From the NCBI RefSeq assembly GCF_000568255.1, contig NZ_KK037166.1:10578272-10631695 (forward strand): a stretch of DNA of 53,424 nt, read 5' to 3'. How positions within the stretch are numbered: position 1 is the first letter of the stretch; each line of letters starts with the position of its first letter. A program made the position numbers and the translations under genes. This DNA is from Kutzneria sp. 744 (GTDB lineage Bacteria > Actinomycetota > Actinomycetes > Mycobacteriales > Pseudonocardiaceae). Shown here in pieces: positions 34,107-42,927 of this stretch. The notes under the pieces were generated by a model that had not been told where the DNA came from, ran no database searches, and saw only the letters and a program-made list of their open reading frames with translations.

Positions 34107-35375
34107 GTGGCTGACAACGGCCTCACCCCGGCGAGGACGGTCGTCCTCATCGGTGGACGGGCGCAACGCGAATTCGATGTGCTGCGCGAACTCGGTTATC
34201 AGATCCTCAACGTCGACAGCCGGATCCCGCTGCACTGCATGATGTGGTCCGACGTCCCGCTCGACGCCGACGTGGACGACTGGGAGCAGGTGGCCAAGGC
34301 CGTCCGGGAGCAGCTCGACGACCAGCCGCCGGCTGCGGTGCTGACGCACGTCGAGCCGCGCATCCCGCTCATGGCCTACCTGTCCGAGCAGTTGCTGTCC
34401 GAGCACCGCGGGCTGACGGTGGCCACGGCGCTCAACTGCCGCGACAAGTGGCGGACCCGCAGCGGCCTCGCCGAAGCGGGATTGCCGGTGCCCGGGTTCG
34501 AACTCGTCGAGGACGTGGCCAGCGCGGTGCGGGCAGCCGAGGTGATCGGTTTCCCGGTCGTGGTCAAGCCGCGAGACGGCGCCGGCGCATTCGGCGTCAG
34601 GCGATGTGCCTCCGGGGACGAGGTCCGCGTCGCGGTCCAGAGCCTGCTCGATGATCCCGGACCGGGATCGCTCGCCGGTGTGCTGGTGGAGGAGTACATC
34701 GACGGGCCCGAGTTCGCGGTGCAGACGCTGACTCGTGACGGCGACACCGAGATCCTCAGCGTGTTCAGCCAGCACATGACCGAGCCGCCCGTGTTCGTCG
34801 AACTGAGCTACGAACATCCTTGTGGCCTGGACGAAGCTCGGCTCGCGGAGCTCAAGGCCCTGATGTCGTCGGTGCTGGACGTGCTCGGCCTGCGCGACTG
34901 GGTGAGCCATACCCAGGTTCGCTTGGGCAGCAACGGATTCAGCGTGGTCGAGGTCAACGCGCGCCGCCCTGGCGGTCGGTTGGTGGACATGACCACGGCA
35001 GTGTCCGGAGTGGACATGGTAGAGGCGGTGTCCCGCCTGGCGCTCGGCCTCCCGCCGACCGTCGGCGAGGTGCGGGCCAGCCACGCGCGGTACTCCAGCA
35101 TCGTGTTCGAGGAGGCCGGCACGCTGCTGTACAACACGCCGACCGCGGACCTCGACGCGATCGTGGAGCTTGAGGTCCCGTCCGGCGAGGCGGTGGAGGC
35201 CGTCGACCATCCCGAAGGCGGCGTCTACGGCCGGATCGTCGTGTTCGGCGAGTCCCCGGAGGAACTGGGGCGGACGGAACGGCAGATCCGGGATGCCCTG
35301 GCGTTGCAGGTGATTGCGTCGGACGACGTCGCGCCGAGCACGGCGGACAGTCGCGAGTTCAAGTCGTGCTGCTGA
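34107..35375 (+). CDS. ATP-grasp ligase 1, ending in Cys-Cys
   Basis: A 422-residue carboxylate-amine/thiol ligase of the ATP-grasp superfamily, starting at GTG 34107 after GAGAAAGGGA. A preATP-grasp Rossmann domain (TVVLIGGRAQREFDVLRELG) is followed by DKWRTRSGLAEAGLPVPGFE, ATP-binding FPVVVKPRDGAGAFGVRR and VLVEEYIDGPEFAVQTL, and the metal-binding VVEVNARRPGGRL. A C-terminal domain (about 310-405, with GGVYGRIVVFG) is like that of L-amino-acid ligases and carnosine synthase. The protein ends SREFKSCC. Such enzymes join carboxylates as acyl phosphates to amines, thus making dipeptides or amino-acyl carriers. Two relatives follow, so stepwise peptide assembly is likely. Confidence 0.85.
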   Translation: MADNGLTPARTVVLIGGRAQREFDVLRELGYQILNVDSRIPLHCMMWSDVPLDADVDDWEQVAKAVREQLDDQPPAAVLTHVEPRIPLMAYLSEQLLSEHRGLTVATALNCRDKWRTRSGLAEAGLPVPGFELVEDVASAVRAAEVIGFPVVVKPRDGAGAFGVRRCASGDEVRVAVQSLLDDPGPGSLAGVLVEEYIDGPEFAVQTLTRDGDTEILSVFSQHMTEPPVFVELSYEHPCGLDEARLAELKALMSSVLDVLGLRDWVSHTQVRLGSNGFSVVEVNARRPGGRLVDMTTAVSGVDMVEAVSRLALGLPPTVGEVRASHARYSSIVFEEAGTLLYNTPTADLDAIVELEVPSGEAVEAVDHPEGGVYGRIVVFGESPEELGRTERQIRDALALQVIASDDVAPSTADSREFKSCC

Positions 35376-35385
35376 GGTGGCTGAG

Positions 35386-36513
35386 ATGACCATGGCGAGT
35401 GTCGTCGCCGACACGGCGGACGGATACCGCGTCGATCTCGCGCGGGGAGTCGGCGAGATCGACCGGGAGGCGTGGAACGCGGTTGTGCTCGGCGGCGGCG
35501 GCAGTGTCTTCCACTCGTGGGAATGGCTCGCGGCGTTCGAGGAGGCGCCGCCGGGCGACTTCGAGCCGGCGCACCTGGTCGCGTACTCGGGCAGCCGGCT
35601 GGTGGGGATCTGCCCCGCGTACCTGGTGCACAGCTGTCCGCGGCTGGACTACCTCTGGTCGTTGAGCGGGATCTCGCCGGGCGGCCCGGTGCTGCTCGGA
35701 CACAGCCTGGCGGCCTTCTCGGGCGGACCGCTCGCCCTCGCCGAGCACGGTGACGTGATCGAGCTTCTCGTCGACCGGATGCAGTTGTCCGCCGACCAAC
35801 TCGGCGCCTGGGCGTGGGGATTCGCCAACCTCCCGCGCGGACCGCTGGTCGGGCGACTGCTCGGCGCCGGACATGCGGTCGCCCAGGTGACCAGCGCGCA
35901 CCGCTTGGAGACTCGCTATCGGTCCGCACAGGACTACTGGGCGACGCTCCCGGCCAAGCGGCGGCGCAAGCTGCTGCGCGAGCGTCGTGTCCGGCTGGAG
36001 CACGTCACTGTCACGGACGGCATGCCGGACACGGACACCTTGGTGCACTTGGTGCATACGCTGCTCACGGATCGCAGCACCCCGGTGGACGTGCTGCCGA
36101 GCTCGTTCCTGGAGTCGGTACGACGGCATCTCGCGCCGTTCGAGCGTGGTGTGATCGCGACGGACCACGACGGCGCCACCGTCGCGGTGTTCGCCGGCTG
36201 GGAGTTCGGCGGCGAGTGGTCGGCCTGGATCGCCGGCCTCGACACGGGTGTGCTCAGCTCCTTCGAGCCCTACCACCCGATGCTGGCCCACATCGTCGAG
36301 TCGGCCATCGACTCGGGCACCACCGTGGTGAACCTCGGTCGTGCGAACGCCATGCAGAAACGGCGTTATGGAGCCGAAGGCGTTCCGCTGTACCTCACAC
36401 TTCAGGCGTCCGACCCGCGGCAGGCGGCGACCCTCCATGCCGCGTGCCTGCGGATCGAGGACGCCGTCCGTGGCACCGACGATGTCGTCGGTGTGGTTCG
36501 GCGGTGCTGCTGA
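35386..36513 (+). CDS. FemAB/GNAT-like acyl(aminoacyl)transferase 1, ending in Cys-Cys
   Basis: A 375-residue protein of the FemAB-like (peptidoglycan-bridge/BioF2-like) GNAT group. The N-terminal half has FHSWEWLAAFEEAPPGDFEP and HLVAYSGSRLVGICPAYL; the C-terminal GNAT half has AKRRRKLLRERRVRLEHVTV, GVIATDHDGATVAVFAGWEF, SSFEPYHPMLAHIVESAID and NLGRANAMQKRRYGAEGVP. FemX-type enzymes move amino acids from aminoacyl-tRNA to peptides, and relatives use acyl donors. ATG 35386 follows GAGGTGGCTGAG, ten bases after the ATP-grasp stop. The end VVRRCC repeats the cluster's tail. A related gene lies at 47464. A role in extending a peptide is inferred. Confidence 0.75.
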   Translation: MTMASVVADTADGYRVDLARGVGEIDREAWNAVVLGGGGSVFHSWEWLAAFEEAPPGDFEPAHLVAYSGSRLVGICPAYLVHSCPRLDYLWSLSGISPGGPVLLGHSLAAFSGGPLALAEHGDVIELLVDRMQLSADQLGAWAWGFANLPRGPLVGRLLGAGHAVAQVTSAHRLETRYRSAQDYWATLPAKRRRKLLRERRVRLEHVTVTDGMPDTDTLVHLVHTLLTDRSTPVDVLPSSFLESVRRHLAPFERGVIATDHDGATVAVFAGWEFGGEWSAWIAGLDTGVLSSFEPYHPMLAHIVESAIDSGTTVVNLGRANAMQKRRYGAEGVPLYLTLQASDPRQAATLHAACLRIEDAVRGTDDVVGVVRRCC

Positions 36514-37700
36514 TGTCCATACTGAGCCCGGACTTCCGGCAGAGCGTGGCGTGCATCTCGGGCCGCCGCGTCGTCGACGTGCTTGCCGACATGGGCGTGC
36601 GCACCGTGCTGCTGGGCGACCCGACGCCGCTGGATCTGGCGTGCGTCGCGGACGTGCCCCTCGACATCGACCTAGGCGACTGGAACGCCACGGAGTCGGC
36701 GCTGGGCCTCTTGCACGGCGTGCACCCGCTTGACGCCGTTTTCAGCGTCTACGACGCCTATCTGCCCGTCGCGAGCTACCTCGCCGCCCGTCTCGGCGTG
36801 CGAGGGCTCGCGCTCGGCGCAGCCATCAACTGCAGCGACAAGGCCCGCATGCGACTGGCGCTGGCCGGCGCCGGCGTCGCCGTGCCCGACTTCGTCACCG
36901 CGGCAGAGCCCGCCGACGTGGAGTACGCGGCACGGCGGCTCGGCCTGCCGGTAGTGGTGAAGAAGACGACCGACGCGCGCGGACGCGGCACGCTGCTGTG
37001 CCGGAGCCTGGGCGAAGCCGAGGAAGCGGCCCATGTTCTCGGGCCGGGACCGTTGTTGGTGGAGCGGTTCGTCGACGGACCGGAGTTCGCGGTGCAGACC
37101 ATCACGGCGGACGGCGCCACCGAGATCGTCAACGTCCTCGCCCAACAGGTCGGGCCTGGACCGAGAATGGCCGAGGTCGGCTACGACTTCCCGAGCGGCC
37201 TCGGCGATGACGGCGACGGCCGGCTCGGGACGTTCGCCGCCGATGCCCTGCGGGCGCTGGGATTCGACGACGGCATCGCCCACCTGCAGGTGCGGCTCGG
37301 GCCGCTCGGCCCGGTCCTGATCAACGTCGCGGCCCGGCCGCCCGGTGGGCAGCTGTGCGCGCTCACCGAGCAGGTTTCGGGCATCGACATGACTCGCGCG
37401 GCCGCAGAGGTTGCCCTCGGGCGCGTGGTCACGCGGAAACCCGGCGCTGCGTCACGCGCGCTCTATCGGTGCGTCGCGTTCGACCACGGCGGCATCGTGG
37501 ACTACGACCGTACGGCCCTGGAAACCCCCGGAGTCTGGCTCGACATCGACCCGGGGGACCGGGTCCGGCCGGCGACGGACCCCCAGGGCGGCAGCTACGG
37601 CCGCATCGTCGTCTACGGCGACGACGCGGACCGACTGCGCGCGGACTACCTCGACATCCTCGACTCGCTCCGACCCCGGGTTCACCCGGACAACTCCTGA
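36513..37700 (+). CDS. ATP-grasp ligase 2
   Basis: A 395-residue relative of ligase 1, starting at ATG 36513 in a TGATG overlap with the transferase stop. It keeps the same order: SDKARMRLALAGAGVAVPDF, LPVVVKKTTDARGRGTLLC, LLVERFVDGPEFAVQTIT, LINVAARPPGGQL and the C-terminal GGSYGRIVVYGD. NVAARPPGG replaces NARRPGG, so one metal-ligand neighbour differs from the other two copies. It is the only ATP-grasp of the three without a C-terminal CC; it ends VHPDNS. Specificity should differ from its neighbours; its tight coupling implies fixed stoichiometry with them. Confidence 0.82.
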   Translation: MSILSPDFRQSVACISGRRVVDVLADMGVRTVLLGDPTPLDLACVADVPLDIDLGDWNATESALGLLHGVHPLDAVFSVYDAYLPVASYLAARLGVRGLALGAAINCSDKARMRLALAGAGVAVPDFVTAAEPADVEYAARRLGLPVVVKKTTDARGRGTLLCRSLGEAEEAAHVLGPGPLLVERFVDGPEFAVQTITADGATEIVNVLAQQVGPGPRMAEVGYDFPSGLGDDGDGRLGTFAADALRALGFDDGIAHLQVRLGPLGPVLINVAARPPGGQLCALTEQVSGIDMTRAAAEVALGRVVTRKPGAASRALYRCVAFDHGGIVDYDRTALETPGVWLDIDPGDRVRPATDPQGGSYGRIVVYGDDADRLRADYLDILDSLRPRVHPDNS

Positions 37701-37732
37701 CCCGGACAACTTCCAGATGGTGGGTGACATTG

Positions 37733-38980
37733 GTGCCAACCAGGGTGCTCGTGCTGAGCGGGCAACGAACACTGCGGATCCTCAAGGAACAGACCGATTA
37801 CGAGGTAGGCTTCGTCGACGAGGGGATGAGCATCGAGCAGCTGATGCTGGCCGACATCCCGCTCGATGTGGACCTGGACGACTGGGACTCGGTCGTCGCC
37901 CACGTCGAGCAGCTGCACGCGACACAGCCCTTCGACGCGGTGGTGACCGGCGTCGAACGGCTGGTGCCGCTGGCCGGGCGGCTGCGGGCGAAGTTGGGCC
38001 TGGCAACGGGTATCACCGAGGAGGCGGCTCTCAACTGCAACGACAAGGCCGCCACGCACCGGCTACTGGCCGCGGCCGGAGTGCCTGTAGCCGTCAATCG
38101 GGTGGTCGACACGCCAGCGTTGGGCGTCGCGGCTGCCGAGGACATCGGGCTGCCGGTCGTGGTCAAGCCGAGGAGCGCGTCGAGCGCCGCCGGCCTGATG
38201 TACTGCGAGACCGGCGCCGAGGTGGCCGACGCGGTGACCGACATCCTGACCGACGGCTGGGACTCCGCGCTGATCGAGGAATTCCTCACCGGACCGGAGT
38301 TCGGCGTCTTCGCCAGCCGGGTGAACGGCCGGACGACGGTCCTGTTCATCGTCGACGGCGAGGTCGGGCCGCCGCCGAAGTTCGTCAAGCTCGGCGGTGT
38401 CTTCCCGTCCCGGCTGCCGGCGGACCGCCTCGCTGAGATCGAGCTGTTGTCCGACAAGGCCTTGACCGCGGTGGGGCTGGACAATTGGGTCGCCTCGTTA
38501 CAGTTCATGCTCACCGCGGACGGTTTCCGGGCGGGTGAGATCAACCCCCGCGTCTCCGGCGGCCAGGGCGTGGAGCTCATCGCCGCGGTGTCCGGCTACG
38601 AGCCGAGCATCGTCGCAGTCGACGCTGCCCTTGGCCGACAACCCGAACGCAGCACGCCCAAGGCGGCGACGGGGCTCTACCGGAGCATCGTCTTCGACGA
38701 GGGCGGATCGCTCGACTACCGAACCGAGGCGCTGCAAGGGATCCATGGTCTTGAAGCGCACTATCCGCCCCTCGTGGAGCTGGATGTCCGGCCGGGTGAA
38801 GCGGTGCTGCCGATCAACCATGCGCGCGGCGGTGCGTTCGGCCGGATCGTGCTGGCCGGCGACGACCTCGAACAGCTGGAACGGGACTACGAGCGGATCC
38901 TCGCCGCGCTGGGCATGACCGTCCGGTCGGAAGCCGAGCCCGAAGCGACGGTCGAGCGCAAGCACACCTCGTGCTGCTAG
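37733..38980 (+). CDS. ATP-grasp ligase 3, ending in Cys-Cys
   Basis: About 415 residues. The start is uncertain: GTG 37733 is favoured by GGTGGG 9-14 bases upstream, while GTG 37724 and TTG 37730 are alternatives. Motifs: VLVLSGQRTLRILKEQTDYE, NDKAATHRLLAAAGVPVAVN, LPVVVKPRSASSAAGLMYC, ALIEEFLTGPEFGVFASRV, AGEINPRVSGGQGVEL and GGAFGRIVLAGDDLEQLE. EINPRVSGG replaces the NARRPGG of ligase 1, another sign of separate substrate choice. The chain ends VERKHTSCC, followed by TAG. It closes the ligase segment, before a new ArsR-type promoter. Confidence 0.82.
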   Translation: MPTRVLVLSGQRTLRILKEQTDYEVGFVDEGMSIEQLMLADIPLDVDLDDWDSVVAHVEQLHATQPFDAVVTGVERLVPLAGRLRAKLGLATGITEEAALNCNDKAATHRLLAAAGVPVAVNRVVDTPALGVAAAEDIGLPVVVKPRSASSAAGLMYCETGAEVADAVTDILTDGWDSALIEEFLTGPEFGVFASRVNGRTTVLFIVDGEVGPPPKFVKLGGVFPSRLPADRLAEIELLSDKALTAVGLDNWVASLQFMLTADGFRAGEINPRVSGGQGVELIAAVSGYEPSIVAVDAALGRQPERSTPKAATGLYRSIVFDEGGSLDYRTEALQGIHGLEAHYPPLVELDVRPGEAVLPINHARGGAFGRIVLAGDDLEQLERDYERILAALGMTVRSEAEPEATVERKHTSCC

Positions 38981-39063
38981 TCCGTCCGGGCGAGGGGCCG
39001 ACCGGCGGATCGTCGCGCTGAGCTGCGTATTCCCTGTCCGGCAAGGATTTTCGGGACTTCGGG

Positions 39064-39126
39064 TTGACGACCAACCGCGACAACTGCTTCGATACTTTTG
39101 AAGTTATCGAATCAAGGAGGAGGTGA
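39064..39126 (+). promoter_or_regulatory. Promoter, ArsR-type operator and very strong RBS
   Basis: TTGACG (39064-39069) is a -35 candidate. TTCGATA (39088-39094) and TATCGAA (39105-39111) form an inverted repeat around a CTTTTGAAGT core, covering the expected -10 region. AAGGAGGAGGTGA (39114-39126) is close to a perfect anti-16S match and precedes the 34-residue Cys-rich protein. TCGAATCAAG is shared with the site at 32187. Confidence 0.7.
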
Positions 39127-39128
39127 AC

Positions 39129-39233
39129 ATGGCTGACGACATGATCGGCTCCGGTTGCTGCGAGACCAGCGGCAAGGAGGACGTCGCGGAGGACGGCACC
39201 GAGTGCGGGTGCGCGTGCGCCTGCTGCGACTAG
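39129..39233 (+). CDS. 34-residue Cys-rich mini-protein
   Basis: ATG 39129 lies three bases after AGGAGGAGGTGA, the best RBS in the window. The product begins MADDMIGSGCCETSGK, is acidic in the middle, and ends ECGCACACCD, with seven cysteines in 34 residues (10, 11, 26, 28, 30, 32, 33). The CxCxCxCC block recalls metallothioneins, but the chain is shorter than known bacterial ones, and I find no family. Expression from an ArsR-type promoter at the head of the exporter segment suggests a highly made arsenic-binding carrier, or a ribosomal precursor for export by the following ABC pair (inference). Confidence 0.72.
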   Translation: MADDMIGSGCCETSGKEDVAEDGTECGCACACCD

Positions 39234-39320
39234 CACCCAGTCACAAAGCGGTCCGCGCTCGCGGTGAGCGCGGCCGTGACTTGTCCGGCGGACCACGGCA
39301 CACGAAGAAGGGGGCTCGAC

Positions 39321-41012
39321 GTGAAAGAGTCGCTGCGCGCGCTGCGTTTCATCTACAGCTATCCGCTGCGCTACCGCAGCGCCATGACGATCGCCACCAC
39401 CATCATGTTCCTCGGCCTGCTCGGCAACATCGCGATCCCGCTGCTGATGCGCGTCGCGATCAACGTCGGTGTGCTCGGCGGGGACCCCCAACTCCTGCTC
39501 GTCATCGCGGTGCTCGTGCTCGCCGCGGGCGTGGTCACGACCGCCTTGCTGCACCTGGGAAAGCGCATCCGGTTCACGGTCGCCAGCAAGGCGGTCAACG
39601 ACCTGCGGCACGACCTGTTCGGCAAGCTCACGCACCTGGGCCCCGGCGAGACGGCCGAGGCGTCCGGCGGTCGTGCGCTGACGCGCCTGGTCTCCGACGC
39701 CGTCGCGGTCCGTGGCCTCACCAACGGCGGTCTGCTGGAACTGCTCATCCAGATCCTGGTCACCTTGACGATGCTGGTCGCCGCGCTCGTCATCGACTGG
39801 CGCACCACGCTGTTCGCGGTGATCCCGATGGTTCCCGTGCTCGCGGTCAACCTCACGGTCCAGCTGCAGCTGCAGAAGTCCTTCGTGGAACTCAAGGGGC
39901 AGTTCACCAAGATGCTCGCCGGCGTCGGCGAGTCGCTGGCCAACATCAACGTGGTCAAGTCCTTCGGCCGGGAGAACGCCGCCTCCGGACGTCTGCACAA
40001 GATCAATGAGGAGCACTCGGCGCGCGACGGCCAGATGAAGCGGACCTACAGCCGCTGGGAGGCGATCCTCAACGTCGTCGGCGGCCTGCCGACACCCATC
40101 GCGCTCTGGATCGGCGGCACCGCCGTCGTCAACGGCAGGCTGACCGTCGGCGACCTCGTCGCCGTCGTCGCGCTGATCATGATGTTCCAGATGAGCATGC
40201 ACATGCTGGCCATGCACATCAACGGCGCGTTCCGTTCCAAGGTCACCGCCCAGCGGCTGCTCAACGTCATCGACACCGCCGACGTCGTGACCGAGGCCGC
40301 ACACACCCGATCGATGCCGGCCCTCACCGGCGCCCTCCGCGCCGAAGGCCTGATCGTCGACATCGGGAGCAAGCGGGTGCTCGACGGCGTCGGCATCGAG
40401 GTCGCGGCCGGCGAGAGCGTCGCCGTCTTCGGACCTACCGGAAGCGGGAAGTCCACACTGCTGCACGCGCTGGCGCGGCTTCGCGACCCGGACGGCGGCG
40501 TTGTCACCTACGACGGGATCGACGTCCGCGAGTTCGCCCCGGCGGAGATCCGCCAGCACGTGGTGTGCCTGCCCCAGCGGCAGTGGATCTTCGAGGGGAC
40601 GCTGGCGGAGAACATCGCGTTCGCCCGGCCGTCCGCCACCGACGCGGACATCGCCCGCGCGGCCGAGGCCGCCGGCCTGAGCCACATTCCGCTCACGCGG
40701 CGGTTCGGCGCGAGCACGATGGACCTGTCCGCCGGCGAACGCCAGCGCATCGGGCTGGCCCGAGTCCTGCTCGTCGATCCGGACATCCTGCTGCTCGACA
40801 ATCCGACGGCCAACCTCGATGCGGAGACCGAAGCGGCGCTGCTCGACACGATCGTCCGCGTGCGCCGCGGCCGGACTCTGGTGATCGCCACCCAGCAGTT
40901 GGCCGTGGGCCGACACGTCGACCGCGTGATCACGCTCGGGGCCGTCCCGGACGCCGACGACCGCTCGCTGGCCCACGCCGGCACGACCGAGAAAGGCCAG
41001 GCCGGTGAGTGA
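39321..41012 (+). CDS. ABC exporter subunit A, with degenerate ATPase site
   Basis: A 563-residue membrane-ATPase half from GTG 39321 (GAAGAAGGGGG upstream). Six hydrophobic segments fill residues 15-290. The ATPase domain has Walker A GPTGSGKST and signature LSAGERQR. The catalytic Glu after Walker B is Asn (LLLDNPTANLD) and the H-loop His is Gln (VIATQQ). Such losses mark the non-catalytic half of heterodimeric ABC exporters like TM287/288 or BmrC/D. Its partner follows in an eight-base overlap with intact motifs. The pair should export the island's product or a thiol-arsenic conjugate. Confidence 0.88.
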   Translation: MKESLRALRFIYSYPLRYRSAMTIATTIMFLGLLGNIAIPLLMRVAINVGVLGGDPQLLLVIAVLVLAAGVVTTALLHLGKRIRFTVASKAVNDLRHDLFGKLTHLGPGETAEASGGRALTRLVSDAVAVRGLTNGGLLELLIQILVTLTMLVAALVIDWRTTLFAVIPMVPVLAVNLTVQLQLQKSFVELKGQFTKMLAGVGESLANINVVKSFGRENAASGRLHKINEEHSARDGQMKRTYSRWEAILNVVGGLPTPIALWIGGTAVVNGRLTVGDLVAVVALIMMFQMSMHMLAMHINGAFRSKVTAQRLLNVIDTADVVTEAAHTRSMPALTGALRAEGLIVDIGSKRVLDGVGIEVAAGESVAVFGPTGSGKSTLLHALARLRDPDGGVVTYDGIDVREFAPAEIRQHVVCLPQRQWIFEGTLAENIAFARPSATDADIARAAEAAGLSHIPLTRRFGASTMDLSAGERQRIGLARVLLVDPDILLLDNPTANLDAETEAALLDTIVRVRRGRTLVIATQQLAVGRHVDRVITLGAVPDADDRSLAHAGTTEKGQAGE

Positions 41013-42927
41013 ATCGACCGAGGCCGTCGAGGACTTCGACGACCGGACGGCGCGAAAGACGTTGTGGCGCGCGGTCCGTCGCAGCCTGCCCTTCCTCAAG
41101 CCACACGCGGGCCTGATGACGCTGGCCACCACGATGGCCATCCTCAACTCCATCACCACCATCGCCGTGATGTACACCGTCATGGCGGGCATCGGGCACA
41201 TCGTCATCGGCGACCTCGACGCGATCAGCGGCACCGCCGTCAATCTGGTCGCGCTGGTCGTTCTGGAGAACGTCATCCGGATCATCTACAACTCCGCGAT
41301 CATCAAGGTCAACGAGCGCCTCACCGTCACGATCCGCAACGCCCTGGTGGTGCGCCTGCACAACGTGCAGCTGTCCGGCCATGTGGCACAGGCCAGCGGC
41401 GAGTGGGTCACCAAGGTCCTGTTCGAGGCCGACCGGTTCCGACGGTTCCTGAGCAAGTCCGTCATGGAGATCGTCAACAGCGTCGCCTGGTTCATCGCCT
41501 TCGCCGTCTTCCTGCTGGCGCTGAGCCCGGCGGTCGCCCTGCCGACGCTGATCGCGATCCCGCTCATGGTGTACGTGGCCATCTGGTGGACGCGCCGGCT
41601 GCGGCCCGACACCCGCCAGCAGCGCGCCGAGTGGGACCAGATGGTCGGCTACCTCAACCAGCGCATCGACGGCCTGGCCGACATCAGGGCCTTCGGCCAG
41701 GAGAAGGCGGTCCTGGCCGACCTGGACGAGAAGTCCGAGCAGTACAGCGTCGTGCACAACCGGTTGTCCCGCAAGAGGTTGTGGTTGTCCTCGCACCTGG
41801 GCGTCAGCGTCCACATCGCACTGGCCCTGCTGATCTTCTTCGGCGGCCTGCAGATCATCGCCGGCAACCAGCTCGGGTCCGGGTTCTTCTTCCAGCTGGC
41901 CTCCGGCATGATGCCGATGACCTGGATGTTGTTGGGCACCAACACGATGATGGCGTCGATGGGCATGGCTCAGGGCGCCGCGCTGGCCGCCGGCACGCTC
42001 GCCGCGTTCGCGCTGTTCGTCAAGCGCATGCTGAACCCGGTCCGGGACCTCGCGCACCAGCTGGGTGAGACCTCCGACGTGGCGGTGTCGGCGAAGCGGA
42101 TCCTTGAGGTGCTCGACCTGCCCGAGGAAGCCGACGGCGGTGAGACGCTGCCCGAGGTTCAGGGCGATCTCGCCGTGGAGCACGTCAGCTTCGCCTACCC
42201 CGGCGGCGAGGAAGTGCTGCACGACGTGTCCCTGCACGCCAGCCCCGGAGCCCACATCGGCATCGTCGGCACGAGCGGCGCCGGCAAGAGCACGTTGATG
42301 CAGCTGCTGGTCCGGCTCTACACACCCTCCTCGGGCACGATCAGCATCGACGGCCATGACCTCGCAGGGCTGAGCCGCTCATCGGTGCGTACCCAGGTCC
42401 TGCTCGTGACGCAGGAGGCGCAGCTGTTCGACGGCACGGTCGCGGAGAACATCCGCTTCGGCCGGCCCGACGCCACCGACGAGGAAGTCGTCGAAGCGAC
42501 CAAGGCCATCGGCGCCGACGAGGTCATCGCCGGACTGCGTGACGGATACCAGACCCGCGTCGGCGAACGCGGTGCCCGGCTGTCGGTGGGGGAGCGCCAA
42601 CTCATCGCACTCGCCCGCGGCATGCTCGCGGACCCCCGCGTGATCATCCTCGACGAAGCGGTCTCCAGCGTCGACCCGGCGCGCCAACGCATCGTGCTGG
42701 CCGCGATCCGCCGCCTGCTGGCCGGCCGCACCGCCGTCGTGGTGGCGCACTGGCTGGCGCTGGTGGAGGACCTGGACCAGGTCTTCGTCATCGAGGACGG
42801 CCGGATCGTGGAGTCCGGCGCTCCCGTGGAGCTGCTCACGGCCGGCGGCAGGCTCGCCGAGCTGTGCCAGGTGCAGGAAGGCCAGGCGACTGGCGACAAC
42901 ACCGGAAGGGACAACATCAATGTCTAG
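41005..42927 (+). CDS. ABC exporter subunit B, catalytically intact
   Basis: A 640-residue partner of subunit A, starting at GTG 41005 within the end of that gene. An N-terminal extension precedes six membrane segments (about residues 35-330). The ATPase domain carries Walker A GTSGAGKST, signature LSVGERQL, Walker B VIILDEAVSS with the catalytic Glu, and H-loop VVAHW. Together with the degenerate subunit A this gives one working ATP site, as in heterodimeric exporters. The stop overlaps the start of the following CCG-repeat protein by eight bases, so exporter and mini-protein are made together. Confidence 0.88.
   Translation: MSESTEAVEDFDDRTARKTLWRAVRRSLPFLKPHAGLMTLATTMAILNSITTIAVMYTVMAGIGHIVIGDLDAISGTAVNLVALVVLENVIRIIYNSAIIKVNERLTVTIRNALVVRLHNVQLSGHVAQASGEWVTKVLFEADRFRRFLSKSVMEIVNSVAWFIAFAVFLLALSPAVALPTLIAIPLMVYVAIWWTRRLRPDTRQQRAEWDQMVGYLNQRIDGLADIRAFGQEKAVLADLDEKSEQYSVVHNRLSRKRLWLSSHLGVSVHIALALLIFFGGLQIIAGNQLGSGFFFQLASGMMPMTWMLLGTNTMMASMGMAQGAALAAGTLAAFALFVKRMLNPVRDLAHQLGETSDVAVSAKRILEVLDLPEEADGGETLPEVQGDLAVEHVSFAYPGGEEVLHDVSLHASPGAHIGIVGTSGAGKSTLMQLLVRLYTPSSGTISIDGHDLAGLSRSSVRTQVLLVTQEAQLFDGTVAENIRFGRPDATDEEVVEATKAIGADEVIAGLRDGYQTRVGERGARLSVGERQLIALARGMLADPRVIILDEAVSSVDPARQRIVLAAIRRLLAGRTAVVVAHWLALVEDLDQVFVIEDGRIVESGAPVELLTAGGRLAELCQVQEGQATGDNTGRDNINV

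Noticed and set aside
33725-38980. UGA after Cys-Cys as selenocysteine codons extending the tails
   Set aside because: Three of the four CC-ending genes stop with TGA, but ATP-grasp 3 stops with TAG, and what follows the TGAs is an RBS or the next start codon. I saw no SECIS-like element or sel genes.
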